NCBI GenBank assembly: GCA_014058405.1
Contig: CP047423.1
Coordinates: forward strand, 2,712,501 to 2,776,500
Direction: 5' to 3'
Length of the DNA stretch: 64,000 nt
Source of the DNA: Candidatus Nitrospira kreftii
Lineage (GTDB): Bacteria; Nitrospirota; Nitrospiria; Nitrospirales; Nitrospiraceae
Positions 28,220 to 37,210 of the stretch are shown here, piece after piece. Position 1 is the stretch's first letter, and every line of letters begins with the position of its first letter. The translations under genes were made by a program, and so were the position numbers. Under the pieces are notes generated by a model. The model saw only the letters and a list, made by a program, of their open reading frames with translations. It did no database searches and was not told the DNA's origin.

Positions 28220-29506
28220 TTAGAAAGATGTCGACGATCGGCGCTTTTCTTCTCGGGCCAGCAGAGTGGCCAACCAAGCCCAACATCCCATCACGGGAAC
28301 CAACACCCAGGCAATATGAGTCGTTGTCGCGCCAAGAGCTTTGAAGGCAGTCACGAGCCACGCCGTCGACGCGTCGCCCCCGCGTGAGATGGCCGTATCG
28401 ATGAAGTTCTTGGCTTTGTACTTTTCTTCACGATTGACGACCGTGAACAGCACCTCGCGTGCCGGTTTCGACAGCGCATACTCCCCCACTCGCCGCAGCA
28501 CGGAAAAGACGACATAGAGTAGGAGGGTTGGCCACAAAGCGATCCCCGCAAATCCCACCAGACTCACCAACGGAAGAAACAACAGAGGCGCGACCAAACC
28601 GAATCGGCTGACAAGTCGTCTCGTCATGAAGACCTGCGTCAACCATGTGAGAAGATTGGTCGTAAAGTCCAACGAGGAAAAGAGACGCGTACGGGCTTCC
28701 GGCTGATCGAGGTACTCTGAAACTAAGCGCGTTTGTTCAAGATATAGGAACGTGGCGGTCATGGTCAGAAGACTCAGATAGCCGCAAATCCCAAGCAAAT
28801 AAGGCGACGAAAGGGTCAGACGAATCCCAGCAAGGAACCCTCCACCAAGAGCATCACCTGGTTGTGGCCGATGATGTTTAGATCGCTCTCGTCCCCATTT
28901 TTCAAGTCGGTAGATACAGCCCAAGCAGAGGCACAGGAAGACTGCCGACACCAGCATAAGCACTGGAACCGGAGCTATAAATGTGAGACCGGTCGTCAGG
29001 AGCGGACCGATCAGAGCCCCGCTGCTTCCGCCTGCGGCAATCACTCCAAACAGCCGCGCGCCCTGTTCCGGCATAAACAAATCGGCCATAAAGCTCCAGA
29101 AGACCGACACGATGAACAGATTGAAGACCGACAGCCAGACAAAAAATCCACGGGCCACCCACTCCGGCGACACCTGACTCATCATGACCACATAGAAGGT
29201 CACAAGATTGGTGATGAAGAAGGTGTAGACGGTCAGCAGCAGCCGGTAACGTGAACAGCGAGCCGACAACCACCCAAATAGCGGCGTGACGCAGAGCATG
29301 GTCAGAAATGTCCCGGTCATCATCCATGGGAGATTCTTTAACCCACCTTCGATAGCCATTTCGTCGCGAACGGGACGGAGGATGGAATACCCACAGAGAA
29401 GACAGAAAAAATATGTGAAAGCCCAAGCCAATGGAACAAGTTCTTCTCGGTGGGCTCCCAGGAAACCGGCGCATCGAGTCAGAAGTGATTGATCATGTTC
29501 GGCCAT
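28220..29506 (-). CDS. MFS-fold/NTT-like membrane transporter
   Basis: A 428-residue membrane protein with about 12 hydrophobic segments. ATG 29506 gives MAEHDQSLLTRCAGF. The opening GYSILRPVRDEMAIEGG and RLFGVIAAGGSSGALIGPLL resemble the Npt/Tlc NTP-NDP exchange transporter group, which bacterial genomes also annotate as MFS proteins. Free-living bacteria do not usually import ATP, so the substrate should be regarded as unknown. A central loop (KWGRERSKHHRPQPGDA) is basic and cytoplasmic. Confidence 0.7.
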   Translation of the reverse strand: MAEHDQSLLTRCAGFLGAHREELVPLAWAFTYFFCLLCGYSILRPVRDEMAIEGGLKNLPWMMTGTFLTMLCVTPLFGWLSARCSRYRLLLTVYTFFITNLVTFYVVMMSQVSPEWVARGFFVWLSVFNLFIVSVFWSFMADLFMPEQGARLFGVIAAGGSSGALIGPLLTTGLTFIAPVPVLMLVSAVFLCLCLGCIYRLEKWGRERSKHHRPQPGDALGGGFLAGIRLTLSSPYLLGICGYLSLLTMTATFLYLEQTRLVSEYLDQPEARTRLFSSLDFTTNLLTWLTQVFMTRRLVSRFGLVAPLLFLPLVSLVGFAGIALWPTLLLYVVFSVLRRVGEYALSKPAREVLFTVVNREEKYKAKNFIDTAISRGGDASTAWLVTAFKALGATTTHIAWVLVPVMGCWAWLATLLAREEKRRSSTSF

Positions 29507-29555
29507 GCGTCTGCAGTGTATCAGGTGTACGTTCGCCTGCAAGCCGAACATCTGC

Positions 29556-29561
29556 TAGAAT
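29556..29561 (+). promoter_or_regulatory. Extended -10 box upstream of ltaE
   Basis: TAGAAT at 29556-29561 preceded by TGC, 37 bases before the ltaE start. No good -35 is visible, in keeping with an extended -10 promoter. Confidence 0.35.
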
Positions 29562-29597
29562 GCCGAGACCGTACGGAATTCTTGGGAGGGAGAACGT

Positions 29598-30629
29598 ATG
29601 ATCGATCTTCGGAGCGACACCGTCACCAAACCAACGGATGAGATGCGCAAAGCTATGGCGCGTGCCGACGTCGGCGATGATGTCTATGGTGAAGACCCCA
29701 CCGTCAATCGCCTTCAAGACATGGCAGCCAACATGCTTGGCAAGCGCTTCGCACTTTTCGTTCCCTCCGGCACCATGGCCAATCAACTCGCAATCCGGTC
29801 TCAAGCCCAGCCTGGACAAGAGATAATCGTGGAGAGCAAGAGTCACATCGTCCGGTATGAGCAAGGAGCGGCAGGAGCGCTGGCAGGCGTGCAACTCCAT
29901 TGGATCTACGGCGAGCGAGGAGTCATGTCTGCGGAGCAAGTCGAAGCCGCCATCCGACCGAACGACCCCCACAGCGTCACAACCGCCTTGATCTGCCTCG
30001 AAAACACGCACAACGCTGGAGGCGGCACAATTTATCCGCTGTCCACCATTGAGAGAATCCGTACGATCGCCGTACGACACAGGATCCCCATGCATCTCGA
30101 CGGAGCACGACTGTTCAACGCAGTCGCCGCCACGACGCTCCCACCGACGGTGTATGCCCAGCACTTCGAAACGGTGTCGATTTGTTTATCCAAAGGCCTC
30201 GGGGCCCCGGTCGGATCGCTGTTGCTGTCGAACGATCAACAAGTCATCGATCGTGCGCGCCGCTTCCGTCGGATGTATGGAGGAGGCATGCGCCAGGCCG
30301 GCATCATCGCCGCCGCTGGGATCTATGCATTGGAGCGGCATATCACACGCCTGAAGACCGACCATGAGCATGCAAAAAAGCTCGCTCGCCTCCTCCAACA
30401 GATCCCCGCGATCCAAATCGTGCCTCAGCATGTGGAGACGAACATCGTTATTTTCGACATCATCGATGAGCAACGCACTCCCACCGAACTGGTGGCCGCG
30501 CTCAAAGATCACGGCGTGCTCATCAATACGCTGGGTGGAAACACCTACAGAGCAGTCACACACCTGAACATTGCGGGGAAACAGATCGACGAAGCCGCCG
30601 GTATCTTTACCAAGGTCCTTTCGCGTTGA
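29598..30629 (+). CDS. ltaE: Low-specificity L-threonine aldolase
   Basis: A 343-residue fold-type I PLP enzyme that cleaves threonine or allo-threonine to glycine and acetaldehyde. It starts [28 protein letters not shown], the family signature; [10 protein letters not shown] follows. PLP contacts include [20 protein letters not shown], and the lysine in [11 protein letters not shown], which forms the Schiff base. [18 protein letters not shown] is also conserved. It is preceded by GGGAGG and stands alone. Confidence 0.93.
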   Translation: MIDLRSDTVTKPTDEMRKAMARADVGDDVYGEDPTVNRLQDMAANMLGKRFALFVPSGTMANQLAIRSQAQPGQEIIVESKSHIVRYEQGAAGALAGVQLHWIYGERGVMSAEQVEAAIRPNDPHSVTTALICLENTHNAGGGTIYPLSTIERIRTIAVRHRIPMHLDGARLFNAVAATTLPPTVYAQHFETVSICLSKGLGAPVGSLLLSNDQQVIDRARRFRRMYGGGMRQAGIIAAAGIYALERHITRLKTDHEHAKKLARLLQQIPAIQIVPQHVETNIVIFDIIDEQRTPTELVAALKDHGVLINTLGGNTYRAVTHLNIAGKQIDEAAGIFTKVLSR

Positions 30630-30803
30630 CCGTTCAACGTTGACACCTTCATCCTCCACCCATAGAATGCGGAGAGAGATGTCGCAGGCTGGCTACCTCT
30701 CCTTCACTAGGCTGGGTTTCAACAAAGATCCCGGATGCATAATTCACTATGCTGACACACAGAGGTTGCCGGTACTCGTAATGGCTAACATTTGGACACT
30801 GTC

Positions 30804-31589
30804 ATGAATTCCGATACGACTACAAGCCCCCCCTCTCGTGAAGAGCTGAACGCGGAGCTGCTGGAGGTCCCCGAGCCCCCGGAACAGCCGGAACTCCCTC
30901 CTCCACCTGGATTTGAGGATAGCGTAGAGGTCGCCTTACGCCATGTGAAAGGCCGACGGGGCGGTGACTTGGTGGGCGTCATCCTGGTGGGATCAGGCGC
31001 ACGGAGAGCCGTCACGCCCCACAGCGATATCGACGTGATCGCCCTCGTCAAAGGAGAGGCCGACCATCATGAAATTCTCAGGGTCGGCGAACGACTTGCG
31101 GATATTCGTTATCATGGGTACCAGTCCGTGGAAGACGACCTCGCCTATTCTCTCCGGCTCCCCTCTCTGCTTCGAAAGGGCCGAATCCTCTATGATCACG
31201 ACGATGTCTGCGCCAAACTGATCGAAAAAGTGCATCAACGGTTCCGGCAAGGGCCGCCACCGTCCTCTATCAATGAACAAATTCGCCTCAAAGCGCAGTG
31301 CTATCACCAACTAGGAAAAGCACAGGATCTCGCGGATAAACCTGGAACAGCCTACTATCTCTTGACATTATTCTATGAAGATTGCATCTCCGCATTCTTT
31401 CGTTTGAGAGGGTTTTGGTTGGTCGCCCCGGTGGATATTCATCGATTCATGTTTTCGCGTGAACCGGCACTCGCAGACCTGGCTGGGCAGTTCCTCACAG
31501 CGACCACCCTCCCTGACAAGCTCAACTTTGGGCGGCAATTTGCCGATCTCCTCTTTAAGGATGTCCCGAATCCTGCTCGCATCGACTGA
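30804..31589 (+). CDS. Nucleotidyltransferase-domain protein
   Basis: A 261-residue protein; ATG 30804 is used, with an in-frame TTG at 30792 as alternative. Residues 1-45 are Pro/Glu-rich and probably disordered. A nucleotidyltransferase core follows: VILVGSGARRAVTPHSDIDVIAL, with the G-S ... D-x-D metal site typical of the MNT/kanamycin nucleotidyltransferase fold. The C-terminal half is helical (AQCYHQLGKAQDLADKPGTAYYLLTLFYEDCIS), possibly HEPN-like. This looks like an MNT-HEPN architecture in one protein. The substrate is unknown. Confidence 0.65.
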   Translation: MNSDTTTSPPSREELNAELLEVPEPPEQPELPPPPGFEDSVEVALRHVKGRRGGDLVGVILVGSGARRAVTPHSDIDVIALVKGEADHHEILRVGERLADIRYHGYQSVEDDLAYSLRLPSLLRKGRILYDHDDVCAKLIEKVHQRFRQGPPPSSINEQIRLKAQCYHQLGKAQDLADKPGTAYYLLTLFYEDCISAFFRLRGFWLVAPVDIHRFMFSREPALADLAGQFLTATTLPDKLNFGRQFADLLFKDVPNPARID

Positions 31590-31722
31590 CCGCAGGTGTG
31601 TGCGAAACCGGTGACCACTGCGTAACGACATGGGTTTGCAGGCGACCTAAGAGACATCACCCTGCCCATTGATCGGCGGGCGCTGAATCCACGATTACCG
31701 TCATTCACACCAAGGAGTCCAC

Positions 31723-32616
31723 ATGGAACTGGGATTTATTGGGTTAGGCAAGATGGGAATGAATATGGTCATCCGTCTACGGCGAGACCAGCACCGCCTA
31801 GTTATTTATGATCGATCCAATGAGCTAATCAAACAGGCCGAAGGCCACGGATGTGTCGGTTCGTCTTCCCTGGCCGACCTCGTGAGTAAACTCAGCGCAC
31901 CACGTGCCGTCTGGGTCATGGTGCCATCCGGTGCTCCCACAGAAGAAACCGTGGCATCCGTAGCGGCGCTGTTGAGCCCCGGTGATACCATCATCGACGG
32001 TGGAAATACTCGGTTTCATGACGATGTACGGCGTGCTGCCGAGCTTACAAAAAAGGGTATCCACTACGTGGATGCAGGGACCAGCGGAGGAATCTGGGGG
32101 CTCACTGTCGGCTACTGTCTCATGGTCGGCGGCGAGGAATCGGCTGTGCAACGGCTTGCCCCGGTCTTCAAGACCCTTGCTCCCGAAAACGGCTGGGCAC
32201 ATGTCGGAGGGGTCGGCGCCGGACACTATGTCAAGATGGTCCATAACGGCATTGAGTACAGCATGATGCAGGGCTATGCGGAAGGTTTTGAGTTGATGGC
32301 GAAGAGCGAGTACAAACTAGACTTGGCACAGGTCGCTGATCTGTGGATGCACGGGAGTGTCGTCCGATCCTGGCTGTTGGAGCTGGCCGCGGGCGCGCTC
32401 AAACAGGACCCTAAACTGGATCATCTGAAGGGCTATGTCCAGGATTCCGGTGAGGGCCGTTGGATGATCGCCGACGCGATCGAGAAGGACGTGCCGGTTC
32501 CGACCTTGACGACGGCCCTGTTTACCCGATTTCGGTCACGGCAAGACGAATCATTTGCGGAAAAAATGCTGGCGGCTCTCCGAAATGCGTTCGGTGGTCA
32601 CGCCGTCCGGCGATAA
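31723..32616 (+). CDS. gnd: 6-phosphogluconate dehydrogenase, short (NAD-type) form
   Basis: A 297-residue protein, shorter than the ~470-residue E. coli Gnd and like the short bacterial form (GndA/YqeC type). It has the dinucleotide fold GFIGLGKMGMNM, then IIDGGNTRFHDD, AGTSGGIWGL, and the catalytic lysine in GHYVKMVHNGIEY. It decarboxylates 6-phosphogluconate to ribulose-5-phosphate. It precedes zwf by 27 bases, so both oxidative pentose-phosphate enzymes are together; no pgl is adjacent. Confidence 0.93.
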   Translation: MELGFIGLGKMGMNMVIRLRRDQHRLVIYDRSNELIKQAEGHGCVGSSSLADLVSKLSAPRAVWVMVPSGAPTEETVASVAALLSPGDTIIDGGNTRFHDDVRRAAELTKKGIHYVDAGTSGGIWGLTVGYCLMVGGEESAVQRLAPVFKTLAPENGWAHVGGVGAGHYVKMVHNGIEYSMMQGYAEGFELMAKSEYKLDLAQVADLWMHGSVVRSWLLELAAGALKQDPKLDHLKGYVQDSGEGRWMIADAIEKDVPVPTLTTALFTRFRSRQDESFAEKMLAALRNAFGGHAVRR

Positions 32617-32643
32617 TGACCCAGCAACACTGAGGAGGCCTTG

Positions 32644-34191
32644 ATGGCGCCGACGACGAGTCAACGCATCGACATCCGCCCTACGCAGGAAACTCTGCCT
32701 CCCGTAGAACCCTGTACCCTGGTCATTTTTGGAGGCTCCGGAGATTTAGCCCGCCGACGCCTCATCCCCGCTGTGTACAATCTCCTCCTCGACGGCCTTC
32801 TCCCCTCAAACTACCTCGTCCTGGGTTTAGGTCGCACGCCGATGAGCGACGAGGAGTTCCGCGCCACGGTCCGCGAGGGTGTCGTCAAGCACTCCCGTCA
32901 GGCCTTGATCGACGAGACATGGAGCACCTTTTCCGAACACCTCTTCTATTTGTCTGGGGAAAACGACGACCCTCAGACCTACGAGCGCCTCAAAGCGCGA
33001 GCGGAGGAACTCGAGAGGAAATTCCAGCTGCCAGGAAACCGTATTTTCTATCTCAGTATTCCTCCCAGCTCCTTTACCGCAGTCTGCGAAGGCTTGTCCC
33101 ACTCTGGTCTGGCGGGAACCCCAGGAGCTCGCTCACCCTACACCCGCATCATCGTAGAAAAACCGGTCGGACGGGACCTGACCAGCGCCAAAGCCATCAA
33201 CGAAGTCACAGGCCGCGTCTTCGACGAGTCACAAATTTTTCGGATCGATCATTACCTGGGAAAAGAGACTGTTCAGAATCTCATGGTCGTGCGGTTCGCC
33301 AACAGCATTTTTGAGCCGATCTGGAACCATAAATACGTCGATCATGTCCAAATTACTGTGAGCGAAGCTGAAGGTGTCGGAACCAGGGCGAGCTACTATG
33401 AAGAAGCCGGCGCGTTGCGCGACATGATCCAAAACCATTTACTTCAATTACTCTGCCTCGTTGCGATGGAGCCGCCCTACTCCCTCGATCCGGATGTGGT
33501 GCGAAACGCCAAGATGGAAGTGCTGCGCTGCTTGCGGCCCATTACGGTGAAAGATGTGGAGAAGTGCACCGTCCGCGCCCAGTACACGGAAGGGAAGGTC
33601 CACGACACTCCGGTTCCCGGCTATCGACGCGAGAAAGGCGTCAAGCCCGATTCCACGACTGAGACCTACGTGGCCATCAAATGTTTCGTGGAAAACTGGC
33701 GTTGGTCCGGGGTCCCCTTCTACTTGCGGACCGGAAAAGCGTTGCCGCTACGGGCGAGCGAAGTCGCTGTTCAATTTAAAGAGATCCCGCAGATCCTCTT
33801 CAACGCCAATGCGCAAAATCCTCAAGCCCCGAACGTCCTGGCGTTGAAAATTCAGCCGGAAGAAGGGCTCTCATTCCGAATCGTCTCTCGCGTGCCGGGA
33901 ACCCGCGCTCAAACCCATCCGGTTGAAATGGATTTCCAGTACGGGGAGGTGTTCGGTCGACCATCACCAGAGGCTTACGAGCGCCTGTTGCTTGACGTGA
34001 TGGCGGGTGACGCATCCCGCTTTATGCGGCGCGATGCCGTCGAGGCCTCCTGGGCCTGGATTACCCAGATTCTCGAAGCCTGGGAAAAGTCTGGTCAACG
34101 CTGGCTCCCAGAATATCAAGCAGGCACATGGGGTCCGGTGGAAGCTGACCGCCTGATCCAAAACGACGGCCGCACCTGGCGGGTGATGTAA
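32644..34191 (+). CDS. zwf: Glucose-6-phosphate dehydrogenase
   Basis: A 515-residue enzyme; ATG 32644 is chosen and a TTG precedes it in frame. It has LVIFGGSGDLARRRLIPAVY (nucleotide binding), the active-site motif FRIDHYLGKETVQN, and later KCFVENWRWSGVPFYLRTGKALP. It oxidises glucose-6-phosphate to 6-phosphogluconolactone with NADP or NAD. GAGGAGG lies just upstream. Together with gnd it gives NADPH and pentose phosphates. Confidence 0.96.
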   Translation: MAPTTSQRIDIRPTQETLPPVEPCTLVIFGGSGDLARRRLIPAVYNLLLDGLLPSNYLVLGLGRTPMSDEEFRATVREGVVKHSRQALIDETWSTFSEHLFYLSGENDDPQTYERLKARAEELERKFQLPGNRIFYLSIPPSSFTAVCEGLSHSGLAGTPGARSPYTRIIVEKPVGRDLTSAKAINEVTGRVFDESQIFRIDHYLGKETVQNLMVVRFANSIFEPIWNHKYVDHVQITVSEAEGVGTRASYYEEAGALRDMIQNHLLQLLCLVAMEPPYSLDPDVVRNAKMEVLRCLRPITVKDVEKCTVRAQYTEGKVHDTPVPGYRREKGVKPDSTTETYVAIKCFVENWRWSGVPFYLRTGKALPLRASEVAVQFKEIPQILFNANAQNPQAPNVLALKIQPEEGLSFRIVSRVPGTRAQTHPVEMDFQYGEVFGRPSPEAYERLLLDVMAGDASRFMRRDAVEASWAWITQILEAWEKSGQRWLPEYQAGTWGPVEADRLIQNDGRTWRVM

Positions 34192-34211
34192 GAAGCACTC
34201 AAAAACTCAGG

Positions 34212-34544
34212 TCAACTCGACAAGACGAACTGAATTTTCATCCTTATTTCATCATGCTTTCCCAGCCCGCCGATGAAGCCCACGAACTCGCCGTGCCGAT
34301 ACAGCGCCAGTGCGGGAAGCGATGAGATTTCCAATTCTGCAGGGATCTGAAAGTTTTCATCGACGTTCATGGTGAGGATGAGGAGCCTTGCCCCCATCTC
34401 CCCTTGCAGTCGTTCCAGCTCAACCATCAAAGCGCGGCAATGGCCGCATCCAGGCTTCCAGAATTCCACCAAGACCGGGACCGAGCTCGCCTCAACTACC
34501 CGATCAAACTCCCGATCAGTCACGGATTGAAGAGAGATCATCAC
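34212..34544 (-). CDS. Thioredoxin-like protein
   Basis: A 110-residue thioredoxin fold with the CGHC active site in EFWKPGCGHCRALM, plus LTMNVDENFQIPAELEISSLPALALYRHGE with the conserved cis-proline. No signal peptide is seen, so it should be cytoplasmic. CGHC is found in both thioredoxins and PDI-like proteins. It overlaps the esterase gene upstream by four bases. Confidence 0.88.
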   Translation of the reverse strand: MMISLQSVTDREFDRVVEASSVPVLVEFWKPGCGHCRALMVELERLQGEMGARLLILTMNVDENFQIPAELEISSLPALALYRHGEFVGFIGGLGKHDEIRMKIQFVLSS

Positions 34545-35179
34545 GATGGTGCGGATCGAGTCAACAATGGCTTGAGAATCTGAGCAACCTGTTGGGCAAA
34601 GAGCTGATAGCCTGCAGTGGTCAGGTGAATCCCATCGTTCGAATAGATCCTAGCCAGTTGCCCGGTCTCCGGCTCGGCGGTGATGGTGAACAGATCAACA
34701 GACGCGAGGCCTTTGGAGTCGGCATAGTCATGAATAAGCTGGTTCAGCTGGCTACGACGCGTAAGATGCCCCGCGATCCACTCCTGTCCTTCACGACTTT
34801 CAGAAGAGTCTTCTACTCGGATCGATGGGACGGTCACCGGAATCGGCAGGCTCCCTAGTGCCAGCGCTTGTTCGTACATCTTGATGAGATTTTGCATGAT
34901 TTCTGGTGGAGAAGCGTTCCACCCGAGATCATTTGTTCCTCCAAGAATTGGCACATAACCAGGCCCGTGCTCAAGTACATCTCGCCGGAATCGCGTGACC
35001 ATTTCGCCCGTCAACTCACCGCAGATGCCGCTTATTCGAACCTCTACCACATCACCCAAATAAGACTGGAGGAATTGCCCGTATGGGGTCTCCCGTCCAG
35101 TCGGGTTGTCCCGAGTCGGTGACTGAAACCCCGCAGTCAGACTATCACCAAAACACATCACCAGAGTCGATCGGCTCAT
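34541..35179 (-). CDS. SGNH/GDSL hydrolase (esterase)
   Basis: A 212-residue protein starting at ATG 35179 (MSRSTLVMCFGDSLTAGF). It carries the four SGNH blocks: FGDSLTAG with the nucleophilic Ser, SGICGELT, LGGTNDL and, near the C-terminus, DGIHLTTAGY with the catalytic Asp and His. Related enzymes are TesA-like lysophospholipases, arylesterases and acyl hydrolases. There is no signal peptide, in contrast to periplasmic TesA. It is operonic with the thioredoxin gene (four-base overlap). Confidence 0.88.
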   Translation of the reverse strand: MSRSTLVMCFGDSLTAGFQSPTRDNPTGRETPYGQFLQSYLGDVVEVRISGICGELTGEMVTRFRRDVLEHGPGYVPILGGTNDLGWNASPPEIMQNLIKMYEQALALGSLPIPVTVPSIRVEDSSESREGQEWIAGHLTRRSQLNQLIHDYADSKGLASVDLFTITAEPETGQLARIYSNDGIHLTTAGYQLFAQQVAQILKPLLTRSAPS

Positions 35180-35347
35180 GCCCACCACGTGAAGGCTCAA
35201 GGCCCATTGGCCCAATCAGGATACCGCTCGATTCTACCGATACCCCCGACTCCAAACAAGGTACCGGTATACCCATCTCCATCAATTCTGATAGCGGAGA
35301 ATGGCGATTTTCTTGACGAATTCTTGAACTGCCGGTAGGTCTTACGT

Positions 35348-37210
35348 ATGTCAACGGAGATGAAGACCGCGCAGGAAATGATCGCGGCCGCAATGGCTGC
35401 ACGGGCAGCAGAAGACCCGGAAATCGTCTCGATCAAACGTGTCCTCAAGCTTTTGGACAAAACAGCGAAGTCGAATCGGACGTACGGTTCGACGAATCCT
35501 GTCGCTCAAAAGTTTTCGCAACAGCTATTCACCGAGCTGACCGCCCACTTGACCACTTACTCCAAACTCCCCTTTCTGGTCCAACGAACCCAACTATTGT
35601 GCAAAGAGTACGTCGTGTATCAGGCCGAGCAGGATGGCGGAAGTGAGAGTATTGCATTCAAGCTCTATGCGGACGGGATTCGAGAATTGATTCTCAACCA
35701 AGGCTTGACCCAGGAGGACCTCAGCTTCTTTCTGGACTCCCTGTGGGGAGGGCTTGACCCCAGCAAAGACGATGACGACATCGTGACTCGTATCTGGGCA
35801 CGGAATCTGTCGACGATTTCCATCGTGACCGCTGAAGAAGTCGCGAAAGCCTCTGTTGGTAACGAGGGATTCCTTCGCCTCGATAGCGGGATGAGCTTGT
35901 CGGAGTCGACCCTCCGGGATCTCTTGGACCGCGAGCGGAGTCGAGGCAGACAAGGCCCCGGAGGAGACGGCACTGGAACAGGACAAGGAGGCTCTTCCAG
36001 TGGGAGCACTCCAAGCGACAGCTCACGAGGCACTGGAGGCCCTCCCAACAACCGATTCCAATCGGGGCTGGTTGGCTACGAGGTAACCAACGAAGAGCTC
36101 GCCGCACTGGCGAAGGAGATTGAAGCAGAGAGCAAACAGGATGCTCTCATGTACCTCTTGGATACACTGACCGCGATCCTGGCGTCTGAAAAGTCATCGG
36201 TATTACTGACGAAGCTCTTCCGTCTATGGGGCCATATCGTGGAAGCCCTCCTTCGCGAAGGGAAATGGACGGTGTTGGAGAACGTGTTGAGCCTGCTTCA
36301 TGAAACCGACGCCGTCCGACCGGACTTGAGTGAGGAGCACAAGCAGCAGCTGGTCTCTGTGCTCAATGGACTTGGTCGTGCGGAACGAGTCAAGGCCGTC
36401 GAGAGCTATCTGAACAAAAATCCAGAAGCGAATGTGGAAGGGCTCTCCACCATCTTGCTGCTGATGAAGCCAGATGCAGTGCCTGCACTCTGCTCTCTCC
36501 TTGCCAACGTCACATCCCCAGCGCATCAGGCCATTGTGACGGAAGCCCTGATGGTATTAGCCAAGGACCAGCCAGAACCACTAGTGAGAGGGTTGTCGGA
36601 CCGCAGAGCGACATATGTCCGCAATCTGTTGTCAATCTTCATCAAATGGAATAATCCCAAATTCATTGAACCGATCGAAAAATTGACCCGGTATCCAGAC
36701 GCACAGGTCCGGCGTGAAGTGGTACGCGCGATCGGCCTCTTTCGTTCCAGCGGCAATGGCATACGACTCGTTTCGCTCACCGATGATGAAGATGAGAGTG
36801 TCCGCTTTGCCTCGCTCAAGCTACTGATATCCGGGCAATACACTGTGCCGTTTACGCACTGGTCTCCACTTCTGTCCGATGAAGGCTTCATCGACCGGCC
36901 GATCAGCGAGCGCCGAGGCATCTTTCAGGCGATGCGCGCCACGTGCGGGGATGAAGCCGTGCCCTATTGGCAAAGCCTCATGACGGCCTGGGCCTGGACC
37001 AACCGGCGCAAAAAGGAAGAGCTGGCTGTGCTCGCGGCAGAAACGCTCGGTAGGCTTGCGTCGCCCGCCGCCGCCGTTGCATTGGAACTCGGCGCACGAA
37101 AAGGAGGCTCCGCAGTTCGTCAAGCTTGCACCGTGGCTCTTACACAATTGCAGAAGCATCAAAGAGGGAAACGGATGGTCTCGCAAGCAGAGGACGGAGA
37201 GCTCTCATGA
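35348..37210 (+). CDS. HEAT-repeat protein coupled to an HD-GYP protein
   Basis: A 620-residue cytoplasmic protein. Residues ~20-150 form a domain (KRVLKLLDKTAKSNRTYGSTNP, then GIRELILNQGLTQEDLSFFL) that reappears in divergent form in the downstream HD-GYP protein. A Gly/Ser-rich linker follows at ~205-240. The C-terminal half is made of HEAT-like helical repeats, such as PDAQVRREVVRAIGLF and DEDESVRFASLKLLIS. HEAT repeats mediate protein contacts. The stop overlaps the next start by four bases (ATGA), so the two products are made together. Confidence 0.75.
   Translation: MSTEMKTAQEMIAAAMAARAAEDPEIVSIKRVLKLLDKTAKSNRTYGSTNPVAQKFSQQLFTELTAHLTTYSKLPFLVQRTQLLCKEYVVYQAEQDGGSESIAFKLYADGIRELILNQGLTQEDLSFFLDSLWGGLDPSKDDDDIVTRIWARNLSTISIVTAEEVAKASVGNEGFLRLDSGMSLSESTLRDLLDRERSRGRQGPGGDGTGTGQGGSSSGSTPSDSSRGTGGPPNNRFQSGLVGYEVTNEELAALAKEIEAESKQDALMYLLDTLTAILASEKSSVLLTKLFRLWGHIVEALLREGKWTVLENVLSLLHETDAVRPDLSEEHKQQLVSVLNGLGRAERVKAVESYLNKNPEANVEGLSTILLLMKPDAVPALCSLLANVTSPAHQAIVTEALMVLAKDQPEPLVRGLSDRRATYVRNLLSIFIKWNNPKFIEPIEKLTRYPDAQVRREVVRAIGLFRSSGNGIRLVSLTDDEDESVRFASLKLLISGQYTVPFTHWSPLLSDEGFIDRPISERRGIFQAMRATCGDEAVPYWQSLMTAWAWTNRRKKEELAVLAAETLGRLASPAAAVALELGARKGGSAVRQACTVALTQLQKHQRGKRMVSQAEDGELS

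Noticed and set aside
35313-35341. Promoter of the HEAT gene (TTGACG and TAGGTC)
   Set aside because: The -10 matches only two bases and would place the start site on the ATG.
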